From contig JABABD010000029.1 of the NCBI GenBank assembly GCA_014238425.1, forward strand, positions 286,342 to 350,341: a DNA stretch of 64,000 nucleotides, in the 5' to 3' direction. The DNA is from Flavobacteriaceae bacterium. Lineage in GTDB: Bacteria > Bacteroidota > Bacteroidia > Flavobacteriales > Flavobacteriaceae. The notes under the pieces were generated by a model. The model made no database searches and had not been told where the DNA came from. It was given only the letters and a program-made list of their open reading frames with translations. The first letter of the stretch is position 1. Each line of letters begins with the position of its first letter. A program made the position numbers and the translations under genes. This document shows, piece by piece, positions 20,901 through 30,150 of the stretch.

Positions 20901-21487
20901 ACACCACGAATATCAACTTTCTTGATTTCTTTAAGGGTTTCAATTTCATCTTGAAGATATTCGCCATATTCTTTTAATTTTTCTACTGTATAATCACCAG
21001 AAATATTAATGTTAAGAATCGGTATTTCCTCACTCATACTTAAAGCAAAAACATTAGGTTCTATTTTAGCACCATTAAATGTTGGCCAATCTTCGCTTGA
21101 AGTTTCAGAATCTATTTCATCTTTTACTAATTGTTTAGCTTCTGGTATAGTAATGCCTTCATCAAACTCAACAACAACCATAGAATAATCTTCTTGAGAT
21201 GTTGAGGTTATTTTGGTCATATTATTAACCGTTTTTAACTTGTCTTCTAATGGATCGGTAATTAGTTTCTCAATATCTTCGGCTGTATTTCCAGGAAAAA
21301 CAGAACTTATATAAATTTTGGTTTCTTTTATTTCTGGAAAATTTTCACGAGGCATTTCGAAAAAAGCTGAAACACCTAAAAAAAACATAAGCGCCATGAC
21401 GACATACATTGTGGTTTTGTTGTTTATTGCCCAAGACGATAAACCAAACTCTTTATCAACTTTCTTTTTGCTTTTCTTTTTAGTCAT
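17966..21487 (-). CDS. RND efflux permease (AcrB/HAE1-like)
   Basis: Inner-membrane proton-driven exporter of 1173 aa and last gene of a four-gene efflux operon. The fold is the usual twelve helices with two large periplasmic loops. The TM4 proton-relay segment reads GMLVDNGIVVVENV where AcrB has two adjacent aspartates, so one is replaced by asparagine. This is seen directly; its effect is not known to me. The substrate is unknown; the TetR regulator suggests inducible drug or metabolite export. Confidence 0.93.
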   Translation of the reverse strand: MTKKKSKKKVDKEFGLSSWAINNKTTMYVVMALMFFLGVSAFFEMPRENFPEIKETKIYISSVFPGNTAEDIEKLITDPLEDKLKTVNNMTKITSTSQEDYSMVVVEFDEGITIPEAKQLVKDEIDSETSSEDWPTFNGAKIEPNVFALSMSEEIPILNINISGDYTVEKLKEYGEYLQDEIETLKEIKKVDIRGVQDKEVEIAVDIYKMMAAQVSYSDVINAISGGNVTMSAGNLISSGQRRTIRILGEIEKPSELENFVVKSENDNPIYLKDVAEVSFKSKDRTTYAREYGHRVIMLDVKKRAGKNMVAAATEIYEIVDKAKADVFPTDLNVTVANDQSTKTIGQVDDLVNNIIFGVILVVTVLMFFLGFKNAVFVGFAIPMSMFMSLMILNMFGYTLNTMILFGLIMGLGMLVDNGIVVVENVYRLMDQEGMSRIQAAKKGISEIAFPIIISTLTTVAAFIPLGLWPGVMGEFMKLLPITLATVLGSSLFVAIFFNSVLVSEFMSTEDEDMPLKKIIRNSIIIAVIGLLVFIFGGEYRALGTLMIFTAIMLWVYRLFLRKWANGFQNKVLPRLENWYEGVLRGALSGKKPYWLVAGTFLLLIASFMAFGSSVGSQRTKIEFFPDNKPNQIIVYIEYPEGTDIEKTNVITKEIETKVYTVLNSSQYMDGNHNFLVESAVSQVGEGAGNPQTDGGSAAEMPHKGKITASMREYKFRKGEDSELLRQKVQEALVGIYPGVLISVEKDAAGPPAGAPINIEIEGNDYGKLIATAEKMRDFINSKNIPGIDELKIDVNKDKPGMQVVIDREKAGELGVNASQIGQQIRNSIFGAKAGIYKEDGEDYDIYVRFNKENRYNTSAIFNQKVTFRNNSGKIMEIPVSTLASNSNNSGFSAIKHKDTRRVVTVYSALSPGFTDAGAIVAQVQNEMKSYEGLSKDIKIDYTGQIEEQNKQMTFLMGALITGLLLIFFILIFQFNSISKPTIIMISILLSLIGVFGGLVISGNPFVIMMTMMGIISLAGIVVNNGVVLLDYTQLLIDRKKNDRGLEDNEYLETSDLFECIVTAGKARLRPVLLTAITTILGLIPLAIGFNINFFTMFKEFNPNIYMGGDNVIFWGPLAWTVIYGLLIATFLTLIVVPILFYLITRFKMWARKPKKSEQIIQPPLAVKGNLPI

Positions 21488-21491
21488 AATG

Positions 21492-22667
21492 CTAGTTTTT
21501 TATGTCTAATACTTTTACAGTTTGACCGTTTTTTACACTTCTTGCACCTTCTTGAATAATCTCAATGCCATTTTCAATGCCTTTTAAAACTTCAATATCA
21601 TCTCCTTGTGTTTTACCTGTTTCTATAATAACACGTTCTGCAACACCCTCATTTGCTTGATTTTTATTTTTAACAACATAAATGTATTGCTCACCGTTTG
21701 CATTTTCTGAAATAATACTTTGTGGAATTAAAAGGGCTTTATCGTTTGTGTAGTCATTAATCTTAAGTTTGGCAGTAAGGTTTGGTTTGATGCTTCTATC
21801 TTTGTTTGGTATTGCAATTTCTACTTTAAACGTTCTATTTGCTGGATTAATAAAATTTCCCGCTTGACGTACTTTCGCATCAATTGTTTTTCCTAAAATT
21901 GGAAACTCAACTTCTACTTTTTTGTTTTTAGTAACATTACTAATATAACGTTCTGGAACATTCGTTTCGATATACATATCGTCTAGATTTACAATACGTA
22001 TTAGTTGTGATTGTCCAGCACCAACAACGCTTCCCTGTTCTGTAATAACATCATCAATTGTTCCAGAAAAGGGTGCTCTAACTACTGTTTTTCCTATTTG
22101 TTGCTTGATTTGATTGACAGCTTGCTCTTGTGCTTCATAAGTAGATTTAGCTTGGAGATATTGAATTTCACTACCAATTTTTTGCTTCCAAAGGCGCTCT
22201 TGACGCTCAAAAGTGGTTTTAGCTAAATTAGTTTGGATTTGTGCTTGCGCTAATTGCTGACTCATTCCACCATCATCAATTTTTGCCAACGTTTGCCCTT
22301 TTGATACTCTTTGCCCTTCTTTTACATACACACGCGTTAAAATCCCAGAAAATTCAGGGAAAATCACCAAATTGTTTTTAGTACTCACATTACCTTGAAG
22401 CTCTAAATAATGGTTAAACACACCTTGTTTTGCAGTAAAAGTAGTAATTAGAGGCACTTTTTTTGTCGTGTCTAAAACAGCAATTTTTTCGTCTAATTGC
22501 TTTAATTGCTCTGCTATTTCTTGTTGTTTAGCAACAATTTCGCCTCTTTTTAGTCTAACTTGTTCAAGTGTCCCTGTTTCTATAGTATTTTCTACAGATT
22601 GCTTTTTATCTCCACCACATGATGTGATTATTAGACTGATAAATAATAGTGTGATTATATGTTTCAT
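21492..22667 (-). CDS. RND efflux periplasmic adaptor lipoprotein (MFP/HlyD)
   Basis: Membrane-fusion subunit that bridges the permease and the TolC-like channel. The frame can be extended to 22709, but the Met at 22667 gives a clean lipoprotein signal (MKHIITLLFISLIITSC), so this start is used (391 aa). It has a short coiled-coil before the barrel-sandwich lipoyl half-motifs (VKEGQRVSKGQTLAKID and VRAPFSGTIDDV), then beta-barrel domains (LIPQSII). It ends 4 bp before the permease start, so the two are probably translationally coupled. Confidence 0.92.
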   Translation of the reverse strand: MKHIITLLFISLIITSCGGDKKQSVENTIETGTLEQVRLKRGEIVAKQQEIAEQLKQLDEKIAVLDTTKKVPLITTFTAKQGVFNHYLELQGNVSTKNNLVIFPEFSGILTRVYVKEGQRVSKGQTLAKIDDGGMSQQLAQAQIQTNLAKTTFERQERLWKQKIGSEIQYLQAKSTYEAQEQAVNQIKQQIGKTVVRAPFSGTIDDVITEQGSVVGAGQSQLIRIVNLDDMYIETNVPERYISNVTKNKKVEVEFPILGKTIDAKVRQAGNFINPANRTFKVEIAIPNKDRSIKPNLTAKLKINDYTNDKALLIPQSIISENANGEQYIYVVKNKNQANEGVAERVIIETGKTQGDDIEVLKGIENGIEIIQEGARSVKNGQTVKVLDIKN

Positions 22668-22689
22668 TTTTTTGATATTTTCTGGTTGA

Positions 22690-24036
22690 TTAATTCTTTG
22701 GTATTTCATTAAGTACCGTTTCTAATTCTGCTTTTTTGTTTATTACATCAAGCATGGATTGTAAAAACTCTTGCTGCGTAGCATACAATTGTGTTTGCGC
22801 TTGTCTTAGCTCAAAACTAGACGCGATCCCTTCGAAGAATTTAATTTGATTCTTTTTTTCAATGCGTTCTGCAAGATTTAAGTTTAGCTTTTTATTTTCA
22901 TAATCTTCAATTGAGAACTTGTAATCACTTTTTGCAGAGGCTATCTGTAAACTTAATTTTTGTTGGGTTTCTGTTAAATCGTCTTCAGCTTTTTCAAGAT
23001 TTATTCGCGCGCGTTGTGTCGCCGCACTGCGCATGCCAGAACTAAATATTGGAATGTTCATGTTGAGTCCTAATAATGAAGTGCCGAACCATTTTTGACT
23101 GCTATTTGTGAATGTAAATTTGTCACTGTTTCCGTTATAGCCTCCATTTAAAAACGCATTAATAGTTGGTAAGGCCTTGCTTTTCTCTAACTTCAACAAT
23201 AACTCTTTGGCTACTTTATCGTTCTCAGCAATTTTATAGTCAATGGAGTTTTCTACCTTCTCTTCAGCATCTAATAGACTAAGTACTGTGTTTTGAACGG
23301 TAAGCTCAATAAGATTATTAGACAGAACAGTCTGATCATTAATATCTAATCCTAATGTAATATTGAACATTTGATATGCCAATGTTTTTAAACGGGTAGT
23401 ATTGTTTAAATTACTTTCGACACCAGAAAGGGTTATTTGCAGTTGCTCTACACTTTCCTCTTCTTCAAGGCCATTCTCGTAAATCTTAGTGGTTTCGTCT
23501 AAATTCTTTTTTAGAACAGTGATATTCCGTTCTAATATTTGAACACTCTCTTCGGCTAAAAGCACATTTCCGTAAGCATTTATCACTGTTTTGCGGACTT
23601 CCAAATCGGTTTTTTCTTTCGCGTTTTTAGAGATCTCTAAGAATACTTTGGCAGACTGTAATCCTACTAAATAAGACCCATCAAATATTTTTTGATTTAA
23701 AGTTGCAGTAGCGCTCATCGTTTGTTTAGTACCAAAAGTAACTTCAGCAAATTCTCCAGCATTTCCCCCAAAAAATTCAGCAGGAATAAGTGACACTTGT
23801 TGTTTTAGAAAATTCTGATATCCGATTTCTGCGCTGAGTTGCGGTAAACCTGTTGCCGTGGTTTCCCATTTTTGCTGTTTAGCTGCCTCAATGTCTCTAA
23901 TTGCGTTTTTTGCAGTCCTATTGTTTTCTAATGCAAAATCTATAGCCTCTTGAAGTGTGAAACTTTGCGATTGTTCTTGCGAAAAGGCAATGTTCGCCAT
24001 CAAAAGAAGAACAAGCAACATGAGTGATTGTCTCAT
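22690..24036 (-). CDS. TolC-family outer-membrane efflux channel
   Basis: 448-aa outer-membrane factor with a signal peptide (residues 1-19, ending AFSQ) and two repeated halves of long alpha-helical coiled coils (e.g. VEQLQITLSGVESNLNNTTR; FELRQAQTQLYATQQEF). It is the exit duct of the tripartite pump encoded downstream. It starts 3 bp after the TetR gene's stop, within the same operon. Confidence 0.92.
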   Translation of the reverse strand: MRQSLMLLVLLLMANIAFSQEQSQSFTLQEAIDFALENNRTAKNAIRDIEAAKQQKWETTATGLPQLSAEIGYQNFLKQQVSLIPAEFFGGNAGEFAEVTFGTKQTMSATATLNQKIFDGSYLVGLQSAKVFLEISKNAKEKTDLEVRKTVINAYGNVLLAEESVQILERNITVLKKNLDETTKIYENGLEEEESVEQLQITLSGVESNLNNTTRLKTLAYQMFNITLGLDINDQTVLSNNLIELTVQNTVLSLLDAEEKVENSIDYKIAENDKVAKELLLKLEKSKALPTINAFLNGGYNGNSDKFTFTNSSQKWFGTSLLGLNMNIPIFSSGMRSAATQRARINLEKAEDDLTETQQKLSLQIASAKSDYKFSIEDYENKKLNLNLAERIEKKNQIKFFEGIASSFELRQAQTQLYATQQEFLQSMLDVINKKAELETVLNEIPKN

Positions 24037-24039
24037 AGT

Positions 24040-24645
24040 TTATGATTGGTTATTTATTATAAATTGATTCAAAATTTTAAAGCCTTTATCTGTAACAATG
24101 GCTCTTAAGTGATATTCTAAATAGCTTTCCATCAAGTATTCCATATTATACTTATTATGAGGAAAAATAGATTCATCCTTGATGCCCGTCATGCCATTAA
24201 AATACATACGTGAAATAAAGTCGACATTGATGTTAGACCTGAATAAAGATGTATCAATACCTTTTTGAAGACTATCTTTTACGGAGTCATGCATTTTTTC
24301 AAACTGCTTCATACGAAGCACTTCAAAAATTTGTGGGTAGTATTTTTTTAACTGATATTGAGGCGACGTTTTTTCATTTTTTAAATGATTCATTACGAAC
24401 ATTTTTACATCATACAATTCCTCAATAGGATTGTTAGACGTATCACATATATGATCCATTCCTGCGCAAATGGTATCGAATAAATAAAACGTAACAGCCT
24501 CGACAAGTTTCGTTTTGTTTTCGAAATGTACGTAAATGGTTTTTTTAGATATACCCATTTCATTGGCTATATCGTCCATAGTAACACTCTTAAACCCCAG
24601 AGTTAGAAATAGTTCGGATGACTTTAAAATGATTTTATCTCTCAT
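24040..24645 (-). CDS. TetR/AcrR-family regulator of the efflux operon
   Basis: Transcriptional repressor with an N-terminal helix-turn-helix (SVTMDDIANEMGISKKTIYVHFENK) and a variable ligand-binding C-terminal half. The Met at 24645 (MRDKIILKSSELF) is the usual TetR start; the frame extends to 24684 with a non-family leader. It is the first gene of the tetR-tolC-MFP-RND operon, which implies that it controls its own operon. The ligand is unknown. Confidence 0.9.
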   Translation of the reverse strand: MRDKIILKSSELFLTLGFKSVTMDDIANEMGISKKTIYVHFENKTKLVEAVTFYLFDTICAGMDHICDTSNNPIEELYDVKMFVMNHLKNEKTSPQYQLKKYYPQIFEVLRMKQFEKMHDSVKDSLQKGIDTSLFRSNINVDFISRMYFNGMTGIKDESIFPHNKYNMEYLMESYLEYHLRAIVTDKGFKILNQFIINNQS

Positions 24646-24757
24646 ATGCGGGTGCAAAAATACAACAGGAAACTTTAAAAACAAAAAAAGTTTCCAAAGT
24701 TTTAATGTTTTTTTAACATTATTTTAAACTCCCGCGATTCAGGTCTGCGGTTTTAAT

Positions 24758-24765
24758 TATTTTTG
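24758..24765 (+). promoter_or_regulatory. TAnnTTTG -7 element directly before the polyprenyl synthase start
   Basis: TATTTTTG is an exact consensus match and ends 4 bp before the ATG at 24770. RNA would therefore start at or beside the start codon, suggesting a leaderless mRNA. Confidence 0.4.
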
Positions 24766-24769
24766 TGCC

Positions 24770-25744
24770 ATGCATGAAGTAATATTCTACCAAGAGGCGT
24801 TTGTGTCGTACCTCAAACAATTCACTAAGAAAAAAGAACCATCAACGCTGTACGATCCGATTAATTATATACTCGACTTAGGCGGTAAACGCTTAAGACC
24901 TATCTTGACGCTCATGGCGGCTGAAATATTTGATGTAGATTATCAGAAGGCCTTAGGTGCAGCCTTGAGCATAGAAGTGTTTCATAACTTCTCATTGGTA
25001 CATGATGATATAATGGATGAGGCACCGTTGAGAAGGGGCGAAAAAACAGTACATGAAAAATGGAGTATCAATACTGGTATTCTCTCTGGCGATGCGATGT
25101 TGATTTTGGCCTACCAATTATTCGAAAATTATGACACACATATTTTCCAGTCTTTGGCCAAGCTTTTTAGTAAAACGGCATTAGAGGTTTGTGAAGGGCA
25201 GCAATACGATGTTGATTTTGAAACACGAAATGATGTCACCATTCCCGAATACCTAAAAATGATTGAATACAAAACGGCAGTTTTGGTTGGTGCTGCTATG
25301 CAAATGGGAGCTATCGTTGCAGAAGCTTCTGAGTCTTGTCTGAAAAACATTTATGAATTTGGAAAAAACCTTGGTATTGCTTTTCAATTGCAGGATGATT
25401 ATCTTGATGCTTTTGGAGATCCTAGAACATTTGGTAAGCAAGTTGGAGGAGATATTATAGAGAACAAGAAGACATATTTATATATAAAAACGCTTGAATT
25501 CTCTAATGATTTAGATAAGGAATCACTTGTCAAATTGTTTTCTTCTCATCCAAACAATCCTTCTAATAAAATAGAAAATGTGAAACAAATGTTTGTTTCG
25601 AGTGGCTCAGCCGAGGCAACTAAAAAAGCTATTGAAACTTATACTAATAAGGCTTTTTCGGTTTTAGAAGAATTGAACATTTCCGAAGAAAAAAAGACCC
25701 TTCTTAAGGATTTTGGTATGCAATTAATGAATCGAGAAGTTTAG
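24770..25744 (+). CDS. Polyprenyl (trans-isoprenyl) diphosphate synthase
   Basis: 324-aa class I prenyltransferase that elongates allylic diphosphates with isopentenyl diphosphate. First aspartate-rich motif is HDDIMDEAPLRRG, the second LQDDYLDAFGDP; GGKRLRP binds diphosphate. Product length (geranylgeranyl or longer, for menaquinone) cannot be fixed by eye. It uses the product of the MEP pathway begun by dxs in this window. Its end overlaps a convergent gene by 4 bp. Confidence 0.92.
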   Translation: MHEVIFYQEAFVSYLKQFTKKKEPSTLYDPINYILDLGGKRLRPILTLMAAEIFDVDYQKALGAALSIEVFHNFSLVHDDIMDEAPLRRGEKTVHEKWSINTGILSGDAMLILAYQLFENYDTHIFQSLAKLFSKTALEVCEGQQYDVDFETRNDVTIPEYLKMIEYKTAVLVGAAMQMGAIVAEASESCLKNIYEFGKNLGIAFQLQDDYLDAFGDPRTFGKQVGGDIIENKKTYLYIKTLEFSNDLDKESLVKLFSSHPNNPSNKIENVKQMFVSSGSAEATKKAIETYTNKAFSVLEELNISEEKKTLLKDFGMQLMNREV

Positions 25745-26283
25745 AAAAATATTCTTATAAAAGGAATCCAAGGGTCCGCATAAATACTTTTGTTTTCATC
25801 ATATAATACATCGTAACGTATGCCAAAAGTAACATTTCCTGTCCTATAACCAGCACCCATAAACAAAGCAGGATACCAATAATTATCATCTTGAAGATTT
25901 AAGTTACTTTCAAATTTGCGATTCACGTTTAATTCTTCAAATTCGGCCGATAGTTGTAATTCACTAATGGGATTATATAATGCCAATGCACTACCGCCAA
26001 GAATAGTAGATTTATAGACATTTTTACGAGAATTAATGGCTCCATTCAATCCAAGACCCATGGCAAAATCATTTGAAAATTGATATACGGCTGTAGGTGC
26101 TAGTGTGCCACTGAAAAAACCATCTCCTAAACTCAACCCAATACCACCACCAAAACGCACATTTTGCCAGAACTCATTAGTTGACGTCTGAAGATTGTTT
26201 TGAGAAAACGAAGCAGCGAATGCGAACAAAAAAATAATGATGGCAAATCTGAATTTAAGCGATAAGAAAAATGGTGCTTTCAT
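25741..26283 (-). CDS. Hypothetical outer-membrane beta-barrel protein
   Basis: 180 aa with a signal peptide (about residues 1-27, ending ASFSQN) and alternating amphipathic strands with glycine turns (FGGGIGLSLGDGFFSG; MGAGYRTGNVTFGIRYDV) ending in an aromatic RIFF. This is typical of small OmpA-like or DUF-type barrels in Bacteroidota. No ligand or partner can be assigned. It is transcribed alone, convergent with the prenyltransferase and divergent from sucA. Confidence 0.75.
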   Translation of the reverse strand: MKAPFFLSLKFRFAIIIFLFAFAASFSQNNLQTSTNEFWQNVRFGGGIGLSLGDGFFSGTLAPTAVYQFSNDFAMGLGLNGAINSRKNVYKSTILGGSALALYNPISELQLSAEFEELNVNRKFESNLNLQDDNYWYPALFMGAGYRTGNVTFGIRYDVLYDENKSIYADPWIPFIRIFF

Positions 26284-26400
26284 AATCTTTGATTCTATTG
26301 TAACTGAAAGCTATAAATATACTAAAACCGAATCTCTATTTGGGTAAAAGTTGTATTTTTGAATAAATTTTGCAACCGCTTTTCAGTATCAAAAGATATA

Positions 26401-29157
26401 ATGGATAAATATTCATTTTTAAACGCCGCACATACAGCTTACTTCGCTGAATTATACGAACAATACCTAGAAAATCCAGATTCTATTGAACCAAGTTGGA
26501 AAGCCTTTTTTCAAGGGTACGATTTCGGTTCAGAAAGCTATGGAATGAACGGTGAAATCGTTGAAGGAGTTTCGGCGCTGATACCAGAAAAAGTTCAAAA
26601 AGAATTCCAAGTTCTTAAACTTATCGATGGATATAGAAATAGAGGGCATTTATTTACAAAAACCAACCCTGTTAGAGCTCGTAGAAAATACGCGCCTACT
26701 CTTGAAATTGAAAACTTTGGCCTTACAGAAGCAGATTTAGACACTGTTTTTAATGCAGGAGAAGTACTTAGTATAGGATTACGGACATTACGAGACATTC
26801 GGAATCACTTAGAAGCTATTTATTGTAGTTCTATAGGAGTTGAGTATATGTACATTAGGCAACCTGATGAAATTGCTTGGATTCAAAGCAAACTAAATGT
26901 TAATGATAACCATGCTAGATTATCTGTTGTAGAAAAGAAATATATTCTTGGAAAGCTTAATGAAGCAGTGTCTTTTGAAAGTTTCTTACATACAAAATAT
27001 GTTGGGCAAAAACGGTTCTCTCTAGAAGGAGGAGAATCGCTCATTCCGGCTATAGATGCAGTTATTGAAAAAGCAGCAGATCTTGGCGTTAAGGAGTTTG
27101 TTATGGGAATGGCACATCGCGGACGCCTGAGTACACTGGTCAATATTTTTGGGAAGTCTGCAAAAGATGTCTTTAGTGAATTTGATGGTAAGGATTATGA
27201 GGAAGAGGTTTTTGATGGTGATGTAAAGTATCACTTAGGACTAACAAGTAATCGTGAAACCGCTACAGGAAAAAAAATTAACTTGAGTATAGCGCCTAAC
27301 CCATCGCATTTAGAAACTGTTGGTGCTGTAGTTGAAGGAATTGTAAGAGCAAAACAAGATGATAAGTATGCTGAGAACCCTTCTCAAGTATTACCTATTG
27401 TTGTTCATGGAGATGCCGCAATAGCTGGCCAAGGATTGGTATATGAAATTGTACAAATGGCCAAATTAGAGGGCTATAAAACAAATGGAACTATTCATAT
27501 TGTTGTAAACAATCAGATTGGATTTACAACAAATTACTTGGATGCTAGATCTAGCACTTATTGTACTGATGTGGCTAAAGTCACATTATCTCCTGTGTTA
27601 CATGTTAATGCTGATGATGTTGAAGCAGTAATGCACGCAGCCTTATTTGCATTAGATTTTAGAATGCAATTTAAGAGAGATGTTTTCATTGATTTGCTAG
27701 GATATAGAAAGTATGGACACAACGAAGGTGATGAACCTCGTTTTACACAACCAAAACTTTACAAGGCTATTGCTAAACATAAGAATCCAAGAGATATCTA
27801 TGCCGAAAAATTAATTAATGAGGGTATTATTGATAAAGCTTATGTGGGTCAATTAGAAAAAGATTATAAGGCTTCTCTAGAAGAAGAACTCGAAGATTCT
27901 CGTAAAGTTGAGAAAACAATTATAACACCTTTCATGCAAGATGAATGGAAAGAATTTCAACTTGCCACAGAAGAAGAGATGATGGAATTGGTAGATACAA
28001 CCTTTCCAAAAAAGAAGTTAGCAAATATAGCTAAGGTGATATCTAACCTTCCTGAAGACAAGAAATTCATTAGGAAAATTGAAAGATTAGTGCAGTCCAG
28101 ACAAAAGATGTTTGATGAAGATAAGCTGGATTGGGCAATGGCCGAACATTTGGCATATGGAACACTATTAGAAGAAGGATTCCACGTGCGCATTTCTGGA
28201 CAAGATGTAGAGCGAGGAACATTTTCGCACAGACATGCAGTTGTTAAGGTTGAGGATAGTGAGGAAGAAATTATGTTGCTGAACAACATTAGTGATGACC
28301 AAGGCAGATTTTATATATATAATTCATTACTCTCTGAATATGGAGTTGTTGGTTTTGAGTATGGTTATGCTATGGCAAGTCCAAATACATTAACCATTTG
28401 GGAAGCACAATTTGGAGATTTTGGGAATGGAGCTCAAATAATGATCGATCAGTACATTTCTTCAGGCGAAGATAAATGGAAGACTCAAAACGGATTAGTA
28501 CTCTTACTTCCTCATGGTTATGAAGGGCAAGGAGCAGAGCATTCTTCAGCAAGAATGGAGCGTTATTTACAAATGTGTGCAAAGGACAATATGTTTGTTG
28601 CAGATTGTACAACGCCAGCCAATATATATCATTTGCTACGTCAGCAAATGAAATCAAATTATAGAAAACCATTAATTATTTTCACCCCAAAAAGTTTGTT
28701 GCGCCACCCAAAAGTGGTGTCGTCTGTGGATGAATTTGCTAACGGAAGTTTTCAAATGCTTATTGATGATCCAGATTGTAAGGCAAAGAATATTAAGACC
28801 TTGGTATTTGTTACAGGTAAATTCTATTACGACCTTTTAGAAGAAAAAGAACGACTTGAACGGGATGATGTCGCTTTAGTTAGAATAGAGCAATTATTTC
28901 CATTGCCATCAGGAACTATTCGTTATATATTGAATAAATACACGAATGCCAATGATATTGTTTGGGCACAAGAAGAACCAAGAAATATGGGAGCATATAG
29001 TCATATACTAATGCATTTGGAAGAAGCTAAACATTTTAGGATAGCATCTAGAAGACCTTATGGCGCGCCTGCAGCTGGTAGCTCCACCCGTAGTAAAAGA
29101 CGTCATCAGCAAGTAATTGATTTCGTGTTTAATAAGCAGAAAAACAATCAGAGATAG
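26401..29157 (+). CDS. sucA: 2-oxoglutarate dehydrogenase E1 component
   Basis: Thiamine-diphosphate decarboxylase of the TCA-cycle 2-oxoglutarate dehydrogenase complex. The Met at 26401 (MDKYSFLNAAHTAYFAELYE) gives the E2-binding N-terminus typical of the family, so the longer frame from 26359 is rejected; result 918 aa. Landmarks are MAHRGRLSTLVN, VHGDAAIAGQG (cofactor), GYRKYGHNEGDEPRFTQP and the PANIYHLLRQQ block. It is the first gene of a run with an M23 peptidase gene and sucB. Confidence 0.96.
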   Translation: MDKYSFLNAAHTAYFAELYEQYLENPDSIEPSWKAFFQGYDFGSESYGMNGEIVEGVSALIPEKVQKEFQVLKLIDGYRNRGHLFTKTNPVRARRKYAPTLEIENFGLTEADLDTVFNAGEVLSIGLRTLRDIRNHLEAIYCSSIGVEYMYIRQPDEIAWIQSKLNVNDNHARLSVVEKKYILGKLNEAVSFESFLHTKYVGQKRFSLEGGESLIPAIDAVIEKAADLGVKEFVMGMAHRGRLSTLVNIFGKSAKDVFSEFDGKDYEEEVFDGDVKYHLGLTSNRETATGKKINLSIAPNPSHLETVGAVVEGIVRAKQDDKYAENPSQVLPIVVHGDAAIAGQGLVYEIVQMAKLEGYKTNGTIHIVVNNQIGFTTNYLDARSSTYCTDVAKVTLSPVLHVNADDVEAVMHAALFALDFRMQFKRDVFIDLLGYRKYGHNEGDEPRFTQPKLYKAIAKHKNPRDIYAEKLINEGIIDKAYVGQLEKDYKASLEEELEDSRKVEKTIITPFMQDEWKEFQLATEEEMMELVDTTFPKKKLANIAKVISNLPEDKKFIRKIERLVQSRQKMFDEDKLDWAMAEHLAYGTLLEEGFHVRISGQDVERGTFSHRHAVVKVEDSEEEIMLLNNISDDQGRFYIYNSLLSEYGVVGFEYGYAMASPNTLTIWEAQFGDFGNGAQIMIDQYISSGEDKWKTQNGLVLLLPHGYEGQGAEHSSARMERYLQMCAKDNMFVADCTTPANIYHLLRQQMKSNYRKPLIIFTPKSLLRHPKVVSSVDEFANGSFQMLIDDPDCKAKNIKTLVFVTGKFYYDLLEEKERLERDDVALVRIEQLFPLPSGTIRYILNKYTNANDIVWAQEEPRNMGAYSHILMHLEEAKHFRIASRRPYGAPAAGSSTRSKRRHQQVIDFVFNKQKNNQR

Positions 29158-29158
29158 A

Positions 29159-30124
29159 ATGAAGCATATAATTTACATGTTGATATTGGTTTGTTCTCTA
29201 ACATCCTATGGGCAAAAGACAAATGATCGATATCAAATTATTATGGACGAATTTATGGAGTATTATAACTCTAAAAATTACAAGGCCGTGTTTGATTTGT
29301 TTGATGACACCATGAAAGCGGCTGTACCGATGACTAGTTTAGAACAACAGTTGGAAGGCTTAAATACCCAAGTAGGAAATATCAAGAATGTAATCTTTAT
29401 CGAAAATAAGGATAATGGAAAAATTTTCAAGGTGGACCATGAATTAGCGCCTTTGGAATATGTCATTTTTTTAAATGATGAAAATAAAATGATAGGATTG
29501 CGACCACAACCCTTCAGAGAGCGTAATATCAAGGTTATTGAGCGTAATATAACTGAGATGATCTTGCCGTTCAATGAAGAATGGTATGTGTTTTGGGGAG
29601 GAACGGAAGTGTCCAAGAACTATCATGTTGCCCATGTAAATCAGAAATATGCGTATGATATTATGATAATTAAGGATGGGGCGTCTTTTAAAGGAGATCA
29701 AAAAAAGAATGAAAGTTATTACGTATTCGGAAAAGACATTATTTCACCATGTGACGGGAAAGTGGTTCAAGTCATTAAAGGAGTATATGATAATATTCCT
29801 GGCGAATTGAATCCAGGACAGTTGACAGGTAATAGCATAGTGATTGAGACCAATGCCAAAGAGTATCTTTTGTTTGCGCATTTAAAACAGGGTACAGTTG
29901 CCGTAGAAGAAGGGCAAATTGTTAAGCAGGGAGATTTACTCGGTCAATGTGGAAACTCCGGTAATACCACAGAACCACATTTGCATTTGAGCTTGCAAAA
30001 TACCGTGAGTATGTTTGGAGCAACGGGAGGAAAATTATTCTTTAAGAAGATTCTTGTAAATGGAGAATTAAAAGAAGACTATTTACCTGAAAAGGGAGAT
30101 GTAATTAAAAATATAGAGAACTAG
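29159..30124 (+). CDS. M23 (LytM-type) peptidase-domain protein with N-terminal NTF2-like region
   Basis: 321 aa with an export signal (about residues 1-19, SYGQ). Residues ~25-110 resemble the DUF3887/NTF2-like fold (MEYYNSKNYKAVFDLFDDTM). The C-terminal half is a LytM domain: SPCDGKVVQV, then GNSIVIET, LLFAHLKQGT and the EPHLHL metal motif. The first histidine-aspartate pair of active LytM is not obvious (HVNQKYAYD is the best candidate), so activity is uncertain. Its ATG begins 1 bp after the sucA stop, so it is co-translated with sucA and sits between sucA and sucB. Confidence 0.85.
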   Translation: MKHIIYMLILVCSLTSYGQKTNDRYQIIMDEFMEYYNSKNYKAVFDLFDDTMKAAVPMTSLEQQLEGLNTQVGNIKNVIFIENKDNGKIFKVDHELAPLEYVIFLNDENKMIGLRPQPFRERNIKVIERNITEMILPFNEEWYVFWGGTEVSKNYHVAHVNQKYAYDIMIIKDGASFKGDQKKNESYYVFGKDIISPCDGKVVQVIKGVYDNIPGELNPGQLTGNSIVIETNAKEYLLFAHLKQGTVAVEEGQIVKQGDLLGQCGNSGNTTEPHLHLSLQNTVSMFGATGGKLFFKKILVNGELKEDYLPEKGDVIKNIEN

Positions 30125-30150
30125 AATACAATCATAGAAAATAAGAGAAC

